Of a stretch of DNA of 14,568 bases, positions 1 through 6,921 are shown piece by piece. The position numbers and the translations under genes are program-made. Source of the stretch: G020354645 sp050053515 (GTDB lineage: Bacteria > Desulfobacterota > Desulfobacteria > Desulfobacterales > G020354645); NCBI GenBank assembly GCA_050053515.1, contig JASFTQ010000086.1, positions 1 to 14,568 of the forward strand, written 5' to 3'. Each line of letters opens with the position of its first letter. Position 1 is the stretch's first letter. The notes under the pieces are model-generated. The model searched no databases. It had not been told where the DNA came from and was given only the letters and a program-made list of their open reading frames with translations.

Positions 1-20
1 TATCTCGTAAGGTTCAATAA

Positions 21-53
21 GAAAGGCAGCGGTAGTTGTTACCGCTGCCCTTC
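21..53. terminator. Hairpin terminator, probably bidirectional
   Basis: A perfect 10-bp stem (25-34 GGCAGCGGTA with 40-49 TACCGCTGCC) encloses a 5-nt loop. A second short paired stretch lies outside it (21-23 with 51-53). On the minus strand the stem is followed by TTTCTTATT, and on the plus strand by TTCTTGT. It lies 44 nt beyond the stop codon of the minus-strand gene at 97-426, so it most likely ends that transcript. It could also end a plus-strand gene to the left of the window. Confidence 0.7.
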
Positions 54-96
54 TTGTCCAAAGCGATAGATCGATCGGTGACTTCAAAAAAATATA

Positions 97-426
97 TCAG
101 ACAACAACTTGCTCCGGCTCATTGGTTCGGCTGTCAACACCGCGGTTATCGGACTTAAATTTATATTCAAACCAGCGCGCGGGCTTGTTCTGCAATTCAT
201 TCATCCCTTCAGCCTCCAGGCACGCGATTGCCAGCTGCAGTGTGTGGTCATCCAGATCAAAGCCTTCCCAACCGAGATAGAGCAGACGCTTTTTGATCTG
301 GCCAAGGCTCATATTTGGATTAACAAAAAACGAGTTAGCCAAAATTCTCATAAACCCGGGGATGTTATCGGAGGCGATGCCTTTTTCCTCGAGACGACGC
401 ATTAAGATTTTTTTAATTGGTTTCAA
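97..426 (-). CDS. Small protein of unknown function (109 aa), TTG start
   Basis: I do not recognise this family. The predicted product is 109 residues, soluble and mostly helical, with a basic N-terminus (KPIKKILMRRLEEKG), no signal peptide and no membrane segment. Its middle part resembles a small winged-helix or coiled helical fold only in general composition, so I assign no function. The start is read as TTG at 424-426 because GAGGGG sits six bases upstream. The next ATG, eight codons in, has no comparable ribosome-binding site. Coding is supported by the good start signal and by the strong hairpin terminator 44 nt past the stop. The overlapping plus-strand reading frame (109-405) lacks these signals and is treated as a shadow. 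The gene stands alone; the next gene on this strand begins its own unit at 1294. Confidence 0.6.
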   Translation of the reverse strand: MKPIKKILMRRLEEKGIASDNIPGFMRILANSFFVNPNMSLGQIKKRLLYLGWEGFDLDDHTLQLAIACLEAEGMNELQNKPARWFEYKFKSDNRGVDSRTNEPEQVVV

Positions 427-482
427 TTCAAACCCCTCGTTTTTTACATTAAAATAAAGCAGCCAATAAAATGATAAAAGTC

Positions 483-537
483 TATATTAATATATGTGGG
501 GTGTCAATAATAAAAACCACACAACATATTGTATGTT
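483..537. promoter_or_regulatory. Two short dyads upstream of the small gene
   Basis: A 12-bp perfect palindrome TATATTAATATA lies at 483-494. A second inverted repeat, AACATA-TTG-TATGTT, lies at 523-537. Both are in the AT-rich DNA upstream of the minus-strand gene that starts at 426. They could be operator half-sites or part of its promoter, but AT-rich DNA makes short palindromes by chance. No protein partner can be named. Confidence 0.2.
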
Positions 538-540
538 CGG

Positions 541-715
541 AAAAGCCGGCTGGGGCTTAAGGAAAAGGACTTGCCCTGTTAAATTCTTGCCCAATGAAAT
601 GCGCGGCCTGTTGTGTCGGGGCCCCCACGCGGCGGATCCTCGCAAACCTGGGATCATGCCCGGGGCAGGAGCGGGGGATGTAATGGAGCAAAAGTCGGGA
701 GACGAGGATGATTGT
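541..715. other. GC-rich non-coding block, possible structured RNA
   Basis: This stretch between the two minus-strand genes is much richer in G and C than the AT-rich DNA on either side. It contains several local hairpins: GGGC..AAG/CTT..GCCC around 552-575, CCTGGG/CCCGGG around 647-663, and GTC-GGGA-GAC around 694-703. It does not match the SRP RNA, tmRNA, RNase P or 6S RNA signatures I know. The open frame across it (494-742) encodes a low-complexity peptide without a convincing ribosome-binding site. Strand is undetermined. A structured RNA or a decayed repeat are both possible. Confidence 0.2.
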
Positions 716-745
716 GCAATCTACTGTTATTTTATAATGTAAGGG

Positions 746-1294
746 CTAAATTTTTTCTTCATAGACCGTCACCAGAAAAACCGTAGCGAGAGGCTGCGTA
801 AAAAGAGATCCGATAAATACAGAGCTTCCAATTACACTAATACCGATAAAAATGATGACAACCACCAAATGATCCAGCAGGCCACCCTGCATCGCCAAAG
901 AGTAGCTTTTTTTTATGGCTGCCATTAAGGTCAATTTTTGATCCGTCATCAAGGGTATCATAAAAAAGCAAACAAACGTTATGATAAAGGTAACCAAAAT
1001 ACCGGGAAAAACAAGAAAGACAAAGCCCAGCAGTGCAGCGAGGCTAACGGTGATTCCAAAGCCCAGTAAGGGCAGGAAAAGGTTTAGCTGTGAAAAAAGG
1101 TCCTGAATTTTCGGTTCACGGCCCTGTCTGATCATTAAAAGAATTGAATGGGTATAGCCTGCGAAGGTAACCGGCACAAGAATCCCAAAAGACAAAAACC
1201 ACAAGATGAACATGACCAGGGTTAATACAATTAACGGTGCGATGAACTCCAAGGTCGATTCCCAGGCCAGCGTTATCAGTTTTTTTAAATCCAT
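746..1294 (-). CDS. Integral membrane protein of unknown function (182 aa)
   Basis: This is a hydrophobic protein with about four to five predicted membrane segments, near residues 18-45, 72-97, 98-116 and 141-177. A short charged loop around residues 55-67 carries RQGREPKIQDLF. That arrangement, with a conserved 'G-x-x-P-x-x-x-DLF' loop between the first two membrane segments, is common in small uncharacterised bacterial membrane proteins (DUF975/DUF4013-like, or the membrane domain of glycerophosphodiesterases). The loop resemblance is weak, so I give no function. There is no catalytic motif. The start ATG is supported by AGGAG eight bases upstream. That site lies inside a GGAGATCTCC palindrome (1297-1306), which might partly mask it in the mRNA. 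No clear terminator follows the stop at 746. Confidence 0.75.
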   Translation of the reverse strand: MDLKKLITLAWESTLEFIAPLIVLTLVMFILWFLSFGILVPVTFAGYTHSILLMIRQGREPKIQDLFSQLNLFLPLLGFGITVSLAALLGFVFLVFPGILVTFIITFVCFFMIPLMTDQKLTLMAAIKKSYSLAMQGGLLDHLVVVIIFIGISVIGSSVFIGSLFTQPLATVFLVTVYEEKI

Positions 1295-1375
1295 TGGGAG
1301 ATCTCCTGCTCTTGTTACAAACGATGAACTGAATGGTTACAAAAGTTGTTTTCTTCAGGCTTATGGTTTTCGATC

Positions 1376-1406
1376 GACGCATCCGAAGCCTCCGGTCGGA
1401 TGCGTC
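1376..1406. repeat. Perfect 11-bp inverted repeat (hairpin)
   Basis: GACGCATCCGA (1376-1386) and TCGGATGCGTC (1396-1406) are exact reverse complements around a 9-nt loop. No T-run follows on either strand, so this is not an intrinsic terminator. It sits between two divergent transcription units (membrane protein and lnt). It could be a REP-like element or a protein-binding site. Confidence 0.55.
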
Positions 1407-1561
1407 AACCCGATGCCCCCCAACTATATTGAGACGACAATTTGATGTCAATTCCATCTTTAAAATGGCATCCTGTTTTTTTTACGAGCTGGAATCGCCG
1501 CACGCCGGGCAACGTATTTTTTCGACTGGGGTCGGAACCCCTGAGACGCTTAAAAATAGTA

Positions 1562-1589
1562 TTGACACCGGACCGGGCGATGGTAGTAT
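1562..1589 (+). promoter_or_regulatory. Sigma-70-type promoter upstream of lnt
   Basis: A consensus TTGACA -35 box (1562-1567) is followed, after a 16-bp spacer, by TAGTAT (1584-1589) as the -10 box. Transcription would begin near 1596. It is the best promoter match in this intergenic region and points towards lnt, but an intrinsic terminator lies between it and the gene. Confidence 0.5.
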
Positions 1590-1595
1590 CGTAAA

Positions 1596-1720
1596 GCTAG
1601 TTGAAATGACGAATAAATTTTACTGATTCCCAAGATAACTCGCGCTCACTTGGAAAATTTCTTTTTGATAGATGTGGTTAATTGAACTCCTCAACCGTTG
1701 CCCCCCTGTGGGGCTTTTTT
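1596..1720 (+). ncRNA. Candidate small RNA or attenuated leader before lnt
   Basis: The promoter at 1562-1589 and the terminator at 1700-1720 bound a transcript of about 125 nt with no credible reading frame. Internal pairings include CCAAG/CTTGG (about 1631-1654) and GGTT/AACC just ahead of the terminator. It matches no RNA family I know. Because lnt starts only about 20 nt after the terminator, the transcript may be a leader that controls read-through into lnt-prfB. The alternative is an independent small RNA. Inference from position only. Confidence 0.3.
1700..1720 (+). terminator. Intrinsic terminator immediately before lnt
   Basis: The stem GCCCC (1700-1704) pairs with GGGGC (1710-1714) around a 5-nt loop and is followed directly by six T residues (1715-1720). 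This is a compact, textbook rho-independent terminator. It is on the plus strand with no coding gene before it in that direction, so it ends either a small RNA or a leader. Confidence 0.7.
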
Positions 1721-1739
1721 GTGACATCATTCAGCCAAA

Positions 1740-3299
1740 TTGAAGGGTGACAAAATAAACAGAAAAAAAATCATTTTGGCAATCCTCAGCGGCCTGCTGT
1801 TGACAGGATCTTTTCCCAAGATCAACCTGAGTTGGCTGGCCTGGTTCGCCCTGGTCCCTTTGCTGATTTCCATCCACAACCTGAAATGGAAAGACCGTTT
1901 TCGACTTGCCCTGATAACAGGGCTGACCCATTACCTGACATTGGTTTACTGGCTGGCCTATACCATGCAGATCTACGGACATCTGCCCTGGTATCTGTCC
2001 ATCCCGGTGCTGTTTTTGATGTCTACTTATTTGACACTGTATATCACCGTATTCGCGACCTTGCTAACCCGGCTGCACTCAATGCCGGTCGTCTGTCAAT
2101 TCTTAATCCCGGCTTTGTGGGTTTCACTGGAATACGTTCGATCCTTTCTATTCACGGGATTTCCCTGGGAGCTTATGGGCTGCTCCCAATACGATGCATT
2201 GCATATTATACAGATTTCAGATATATTCGGCGTATATGGTGTGTCATTCATCGTTTTGTTGGCCAATACCACAATCTATCTCGGATTTCTCTACTTCACA
2301 GGAAAACAGTGGCAGGAAAGCCTCGTTACCAGAAAGCATGTCATCGCAGCCACCTTAGCGGCTGTTATAACTATCACTGCTTCTTTTTTATACGGCAGCG
2401 CCCGCATGAAATCGATTGACATTCTTTCCGTAAACGCTCCGTCCGAGAAGATCGCTGTTGTGCAAGGCAACATCGAACAATCATTAAAATGGGAACCTGC
2501 TTTTCAAGTAAAAACCATACGCAAATACATTAGACTCTCTCGCGCAACAGCCCAGCATGAACCGGCACTTATTGTATGGCCTGAGACAGCGACACCCTTT
2601 TACTTTTTTAACAACTCTCGGCTTTCGGCCATGGTGATCGAGGGCATACAAGAGATCGCAACCCATTTTCTCATCGGAAGCCCTTCTTTTGTTCAAAAAA
2701 TTAACCGGATAGATTATTTCAACAGCGCCTATTTGGTCGCACCGAATGGAAAATCTTCGGGCAGATACGACAAGACGCACCTGGTGCCTTACGGCGAATA
2801 TGTCCCCCTGAGAAATTGGTTGCCCTTCCTGGGTAAAATGGTGGCCCAAGTCGGTGACTTCGTGCCCGGAAAGATGGGGGATACCCTTGGATGGGGTGAT
2901 TATAAATTAGGAATTTTAATCTGTTATGAAATTATTTTCCCCGAGCTCGCTCGCGCCGTAACACGAAATGGAGCCTCCCTGCTGGTGAATATCACCAATG
3001 ATGCCTGGTATGGGAAAACCAGCGCCCCGTATCAGCATTTTTCCATGGCCGTAATGCGGGCGGTTGAGAACAGGCGTGTTCTTGTGCGGGCAGCCAATAC
3101 GGGTATCAGTGGCTTCATTGACCCTGCGGGCCGGGTAATCGCCTCGACCGAACTATTTGAGGATGCAGCCCTGACCAGGGAAGTACCGATGTTAAAAGAA
3201 ATTACGTTCTACACCCGGTACGGCAACTTGTTTGCTGTGGTTTGCCTGATAACCACCCTTTTTGCTATACTCATTAAAACGCTAAAATTCAAAATATAA
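1740..3299 (+). CDS. lnt: Apolipoprotein N-acyltransferase
   Basis: Lnt adds the third acyl chain to the N-terminal cysteine of lipoproteins on the periplasmic face of the inner membrane, using phospholipid as donor. The 519-residue product has the usual length. Several membrane segments fill roughly residues 10-220, a nitrilase-fold domain lies at about 235-480, and a final membrane helix is near 493-512. The Glu-Lys-Cys catalytic triad is visible: E282 in VWPETATPF, K345 in GRYDKTHLVPYGE and C395 in ILICYEIIFPE. The conserved NDAWYG and ENRR segments are also present. The start is uncertain. The frame opens with TTG at 1740 with no good ribosome-binding site, while AAGGGTGA at 1743-1750 is better placed for a start a few codons further on, where only non-standard ATA or a later TTG (1776) occurs. 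prfB follows after 18 nt, so the two are likely cotranscribed. Confidence 0.93.
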   Translation: MKGDKINRKKIILAILSGLLLTGSFPKINLSWLAWFALVPLLISIHNLKWKDRFRLALITGLTHYLTLVYWLAYTMQIYGHLPWYLSIPVLFLMSTYLTLYITVFATLLTRLHSMPVVCQFLIPALWVSLEYVRSFLFTGFPWELMGCSQYDALHIIQISDIFGVYGVSFIVLLANTTIYLGFLYFTGKQWQESLVTRKHVIAATLAAVITITASFLYGSARMKSIDILSVNAPSEKIAVVQGNIEQSLKWEPAFQVKTIRKYIRLSRATAQHEPALIVWPETATPFYFFNNSRLSAMVIEGIQEIATHFLIGSPSFVQKINRIDYFNSAYLVAPNGKSSGRYDKTHLVPYGEYVPLRNWLPFLGKMVAQVGDFVPGKMGDTLGWGDYKLGILICYEIIFPELARAVTRNGASLLVNITNDAWYGKTSAPYQHFSMAVMRAVENRRVLVRAANTGISGFIDPAGRVIASTELFEDAALTREVPMLKEITFYTRYGNLFAVVCLITTLFAILIKTLKFKI

Positions 3300-3317
3300 G
3301 CAACAGGAGGTAAAGAA

Positions 3318-4416
3318 ATGGCTACCGAACTTAGGCAAGGCCTCAAAGATCTTTATTTGAAACTAGAACAGTTAAAGGGTTATCTTTGACTTTGCCGGAA
3401 AAGAAAAAAGACTTAAGGATATCGAAACAGTGATTGCCAAAAATGGATTCTGGGAAAACCCTGAAGATTCCAAAACACTGTTAAAAGAAAGAACCCTATT
3501 ATCCGGCCGGATTGATGGCCTCAAGCAGCTGGCGAGCGATCTCGAGGAAACCCACGTACTGCTGGATCTGGCTGAAGAAGAATCAGACAGCAGCGCACTG
3601 GAAGAAGTTGCGCAACAGTTGCGGGATCTTGACCGGCAATTGAACAAAATTTCCCTCGACCTGATGCTGGACGGAGATGATGATCGCAACAATGCCATCG
3701 TATCCATTAATGCCGGGGCAGGCGGCACCGAGGCCCAGGACTGGGCAGAGATGCTTTTCAGGATGTACGGCCGCTGGATCGAGCGCAAGGGCTTTAAGGT
3801 CAAGTTGATCGATTTGCAACCCGGTGATGAGGCCGGCATTAAAGGCGTGACGTTTACCGCCACCGGTGCCTATGCTTACGGGTACCTTAAAGCCGAAACC
3901 GGGGTACACCGGCTGGTAAGAATCTCTCCGTTTAATGCCAGTGGAAAACGACACACGTCTTTTGCTTCGGTGTTTGTATATCCTGAACTGGACAAGGAAA
4001 TCGTAATCGAAATCGATGATAAGGATCTGCGGATAGACACTTACAGAGCCAGGGGGGCCGGGGGGCAGCATGTAAATAAAACCAGCAGTGCGGTTCGTAT
4101 CACCCACCTTCCTACCGGTATCGTTGTTCAATGTCAGCAGGAAAAATCACAACACCGAAACCGGGATATGGCGATGAAGGTTCTAAGGGCCAGATTGTAT
4201 CAGGAAGAAAAGCAGAAGCAGGATGAAAAGACCCGTGAAATCCATGAAAGTAAAGATGAAATCGCCTGGGGCAGTCAAATCCGGTCCTATGTACTGCACC
4301 CCTATCAAATGGTCAAGGATCACCGGATAAATCTTGAAACCGGAAATGTCAACGCGGTGTTGGACGGCGAGATAGATCCTTTTATTGAGGGGGTACTGCT
4401 GGCCAAACAAACCTAA
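3318..4416 (+). CDS. prfB: Peptide chain release factor 2 (with programmed +1 frameshift)
   Basis: RF2 recognises UAA and UGA stop codons and triggers peptide release. Translation starts at ATG 3318 behind AGGAGG. It runs 23 codons to an in-frame TGA (3387-3389) and continues in the +1 frame from GAC at 3388, giving 365 residues, the usual RF2 length. In this numbering the stop-codon-reading tripeptide SPF is at about 203-205 and the catalytic GGQ at 248-250 (GAGGQHVNKT). The helical N-terminal domain with QDW and the downstream core are intact. The frameshift makes synthesis self-regulating: low RF2 means slow UGA reading and more shifting. An annotation beginning at 3430 or another internal start would lose about 37 residues. 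The gene is likely cotranscribed with lnt. Confidence 0.96.
3374..3390 (+). promoter_or_regulatory. Programmed +1 ribosomal frameshift site in prfB
   Basis: Codons AAG-GGT-TAT-CTT are followed by TGA-C. The slippery CTT and the weak UGA-C stop match the conserved bacterial RF2 shift site (CTTTGAC at 3384-3390). AAAGGG (3374-3379) is the internal Shine-Dalgarno-like element that pushes the ribosome forward. The upstream frame ends here and the downstream frame runs from here to 4416 without a stop, so the shift is required for full-length product. Confidence 0.93.
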
Positions 4417-4425
4417 ATTTTCTGA

Positions 4426-4552
4426 TCTGAAGCGGCCCTTTGCCGCAAACTCTGCGTCAATCTGCGGGATTTGTTTGTGCGGCATACTCTTATGTATGCC
4501 TCCGCACAACCCCTTGATTTCCTTGATTTTGCGGCAAATTGCTCGCTTCAGA
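4426..4552 (-). repeat. Nested palindromic repeat, copy 1
   Basis: Terminal inverted repeats TCTGAAGCG (4426-4434) and CGCTTCAGA (4544-4552) enclose a second perfect pair, TTTGCCGCAAA (4439-4449) and TTTGCGGCAAA (4528-4538). The centre holds TTGTGCGG/CCGCACAA (4475-4482 with 4502-4509) topped by GCATAC/GTATGC with a 6-nt loop. The whole 127-bp unit can therefore fold into one long interrupted hairpin. A related copy in the opposite orientation lies at 5261-5396; shared asymmetric sequence (ATCAAGGAAA and flanks) sets the orientation as minus here. It begins 9 nt after the prfB stop. It resembles a MITE or a large REP-type element; no transposase is nearby. Confidence 0.7.
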
Positions 4553-4624
4553 GGAGAAAGTTACTTTCGTATCTGAAAAAATTCGGATAACGGACCTGCG
4601 GGCCAGCAATTGCGCATATTATCT

Positions 4625-5218
4625 ATGGACCCTAAGGAGATTATAGCTCGTTATTACAAAAAGGATTCCAGGGCTTATGAAATTCTCATCAGCCACGGCC
4701 GGCAGGTTGCGGACAAAGCCCTTAAGGTTGCTGATCGTGTGGCCCATCTGAATCCGGATCCGGCATTCATTGAACAGGCAGCCAAACTGCACGACATCGG
4801 AATTTTTCTGACAAACTCGCCGAAGTTGAGTTGTTTCGGCAACGATCCCTATGTGAGACACGGCTACCTGGGCCGCAAGCTTTTGGAAAATATCGGTCTG
4901 AGGGCCCACGGGCTGGTTTGTGAGCGTCACGTCGGGGTCGGCTTGACCCAGGAAGATATCCGGCAGCAGGATCTGCCCCTTCCGATTCGCGATATGGTTC
5001 CGGTCTCCATCGAGGAGCAAATCATCTGCTATGCCGATAAGTTTTTTTCAAAAAACGGCCGGGGCGAAGACCCGGAAAAAACTGTGGCTGAAATCCTACA
5101 CAAATTAAAACGTTACGGGCAAGATAAGGTAGCGCGCTTTAAGGCCTGGGTAGAAATGTTCGAAAGTGCCTGGGGCGCACAGAAAAACATCATGAAAAAC
5201 TCAAGCTGCCTCCCATGA
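4625..5218 (+). CDS. HD-domain metal-dependent phosphohydrolase
   Basis: This protein of about 197 residues belongs to the HD superfamily of metal-dependent phosphohydrolases. Counting from ATG 4625, metal-ligand candidates are H24 (ISHGRQV), H56-D57 in KLHDIGIF, H79 (RHGYLG), H102 (CERHVG) and D138 (CYADKF). The order H...HD...H...H...D is that of an active enzyme. Single-domain HD proteins of this type act on nucleotides or related phosphomonoesters or diesters; the substrate cannot be read from sequence. The start is a choice between ATG 4625 and TTG 4610. Neither has a strong ribosome-binding site, and an in-frame stop at 4574 rules out a longer form. There is no signal peptide, so it should be cytoplasmic. 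It lies between two inverted copies of a palindromic repeat, and no obvious partner gene is attached. Confidence 0.85.
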   Translation: MDPKEIIARYYKKDSRAYEILISHGRQVADKALKVADRVAHLNPDPAFIEQAAKLHDIGIFLTNSPKLSCFGNDPYVRHGYLGRKLLENIGLRAHGLVCERHVGVGLTQEDIRQQDLPLPIRDMVPVSIEEQIICYADKFFSKNGRGEDPEKTVAEILHKLKRYGQDKVARFKAWVEMFESAWGAQKNIMKNSSCLP

Positions 5219-5260
5219 GTTAGGATTTTTTCCGATAGACAAAGCTAAAATTGGTGTTAT

Positions 5261-5396
5261 TCCGGAGCAGAAACGAGAACTTTTACGAAAAATCAAGGAA
5301 AACAAAGGATTGCGCGGAGGCGTACTAATAGTACGCCGCACAAGCAATCATGAAGTTTGACACAGATATTACCTAAAAGGGCCGTTTCTGGCCGGA
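5261..5396 (+). repeat. Nested palindromic repeat, copy 2
   Basis: The ends CAGAAACG (5268-5275) and CGTTTCTG (5383-5390) are perfect inverted repeats, extended by TCCGG on the left and CCGGA on the right. The core hairpin is GGCGTAC-TAATA-GTACGCC (5319-5337). Compared with the reverse complement of copy 1 (4426-4552), the same order of blocks is seen: AATCAAGGAAA, a GCGGAGGC stem, GCCGCACAA, then AAAGGGCCG. Where stem bases differ, the partner base has changed to match at three positions. It sits in the convergent gap between the HD gene and nfnB, ending about 6-12 nt from the nfnB stop. Confidence 0.7.
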
Positions 5397-5401
5397 AAAA
5401 G

Positions 5402-6823
5402 CTACCAGCCCCAGGTCAGATAGTCATGTATCGAATTGGCGGCGATCCTGCCGGCACCCATGGCCAGGATGACGGTGGCCGATCCGGTCACGATGTCGCC
5501 ACCGGCCCAGACCCCCTTTTTGGTGGTTTTGCCGGTTTTCGGATCGGCCTGGATGTATCCCCGTTTGTTTAATTCCAGACCCTCGGTAGATTGTGTCAAC
5601 AGGGGGTTGGCTCCGGCACCCACCGCCACAATAACCAGATCACACTCCAGCTCAAATGCCGAGCCTTTTATGGGGACCGGTCTGCGCCGTCCGGAGTCAT
5701 CCGGCTCACCCAATTCCATCTTAAGGCATTCCATGCCGATAACCCGGCCTTGATCATTTCCAATATATTTCGTCGGGGCAGCCAGAAAAAAGAATTCAAC
5801 GCCTTCTTCTTCGGCATGGTGAACCTCGGCGTCCCGCGCAGGCACCTCGGCTCTTGACCTTCGATAAACGATTCGGGATTTTTCAGCACCCAACCGCAAG
5901 GCCGTGCGGGCAGAGTCCATGGCAACGTTTCCGGCACCCAGCGTAACTACATTTTTGCCCTGAATGATGGGGGTGTCATACTCGGGAAAACGGTAGGCTT
6001 TCATGAGGTTGGACCGCGTCAGATATTCATTGGCTGAATATATACCGATGAGGTTTTTACCGGGTATATTCAAAAGTACCGGCAGACCTGCACCGACTCC
6101 AAGGAAAATTGCGTCGTAGCCATCTTCAAACAGCTCAGTTACCGTAACCGTCCTGCCGACCACCTGGTTGCATTCGACCCTGACGCCCAGCCTTTCCAGG
6201 AAACCGACTTCCTGGGCCACGATCTCTTTCGGGAGTCTGAATTCGGGAATGCCATAGACAAGAACACCGCCGGGTTTATGAAAGGCCTCAAACACCGACA
6301 CCTCATATCCCTTCACAATCAAATCACCGGCAACAGTCAGACCGGAAGGCCCGGAGCCCACAACCGCGATCTTCTTTCCGACCGGTTCGGCCTTGGGCGG
6401 CAGCGCGCCGGTACCATTTGCTCTCTCCCAGTCGGCTGCAAACCGTTCAAGATTGCCGATGGCAACAGGGTCTCCCTTCTTGCCAACGATACAAACACCC
6501 TCGCATTGAATTTCCTGGGGACACACACGCCCGCATATCGCCGGAAGGCTGTTCATCTCCCATAACTTCCTGATGGATTTCGTAAATTCGCCCTCCTTGA
6601 TATGTCTGATGAAGCCGGGAATATCTATTCCAACGGGGCAGCCGGTAACACAGGCAGGTTTTTTGCATTGCAGACACCGTTCGGCCTCTTTCACAGCTGT
6701 TTCCGGACTGTATCCATAGGGAACCTCATCAAAGTTCTTTGCCCGCACCGCGGGTTCCTGCTCCGGCATCGGTTGCCGGGGAATTTTCTCTCTTTTAACT
6801 TTTTGAGCTGCTTGTTCCGCCAT
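5402..6823 (-). CDS. nfnB: NADPH-binding large subunit of NfnAB / GltD-like oxidoreductase
   Basis: NfnB is the large subunit of the cytoplasmic NADH-dependent reduced ferredoxin:NADP+ oxidoreductase, which bifurcates electrons from NADPH to NAD+ and ferredoxin. The 473-residue product carries two N-terminal [4Fe-4S] cysteine sets: C50/C53/C58/C62 and C97/C101/C107/C111. A GSGPSG FAD-binding loop lies at 156-161, a second dinucleotide loop GAGNVAMD at 296-303 and VYRRSRAEVPAR at 319-330, which suits NADPH. A GGDIVTG segment (441-447) closes the FAD site. The family is shared with glutamate synthase small subunits and the 'sulfide dehydrogenase' alpha subunit. The partner nfnA directly upstream favours Nfn over glutamate synthase. 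The start ATG has AAGGGA upstream. The gap to nfnA is 98 nt. Confidence 0.9.
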   Translation of the reverse strand: MAEQAAQKVKREKIPRQPMPEQEPAVRAKNFDEVPYGYSPETAVKEAERCLQCKKPACVTGCPVGIDIPGFIRHIKEGEFTKSIRKLWEMNSLPAICGRVCPQEIQCEGVCIVGKKGDPVAIGNLERFAADWERANGTGALPPKAEPVGKKIAVVGSGPSGLTVAGDLIVKGYEVSVFEAFHKPGGVLVYGIPEFRLPKEIVAQEVGFLERLGVRVECNQVVGRTVTVTELFEDGYDAIFLGVGAGLPVLLNIPGKNLIGIYSANEYLTRSNLMKAYRFPEYDTPIIQGKNVVTLGAGNVAMDSARTALRLGAEKSRIVYRRSRAEVPARDAEVHHAEEEGVEFFFLAAPTKYIGNDQGRVIGMECLKMELGEPDDSGRRRPVPIKGSAFELECDLVIVAVGAGANPLLTQSTEGLELNKRGYIQADPKTGKTTKKGVWAGGDIVTGSATVILAMGAGRIAANSIHDYLTWGW

Positions 6824-6921
6824 AATATCGTCCCTTCACGCAAACCATTATCTCTTAATTACTGTCCTTAAAAATAACAACGGCTTTTTAGCCTGGGGTC
6901 GTATCTACTGAATCAATGCAT

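Noticed and set aside
541..715. SRP RNA, 6S RNA, tmRNA or RNase P RNA in the GC-rich block
   Set aside because: None of their signature sequences (for example GGAAGGAAGCAGCC of SRP RNA) is present on either strand.
494..742. Plus-strand open frame of 82 codons
   Set aside because: No ribosome-binding site, odd composition with no recognisable fold, and it crosses a GC-rich hairpin-forming block; better explained as non-coding.
1116..1626. Open frames of 79-113 codons on both strands (1116-1457, 1206-1445, 1333-1626)
   Set aside because: They overlap the membrane protein gene or the perfect hairpin, have no protein-like character and no start signals.
4426..5396. CRISPR-like array or toxin-antitoxin pair around the HD gene
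   Set aside because: There are only two inverted, palindromic repeat copies with no regular spacers, and no second small gene beside the HD gene.
5402..6823. Reading nfnB as the small subunit of glutamate synthase
   Set aside because: The sequence family is compatible, but the adjacent nfnA and the absence of a glutamate synthase large subunit make the bifurcating transhydrogenase the better call.
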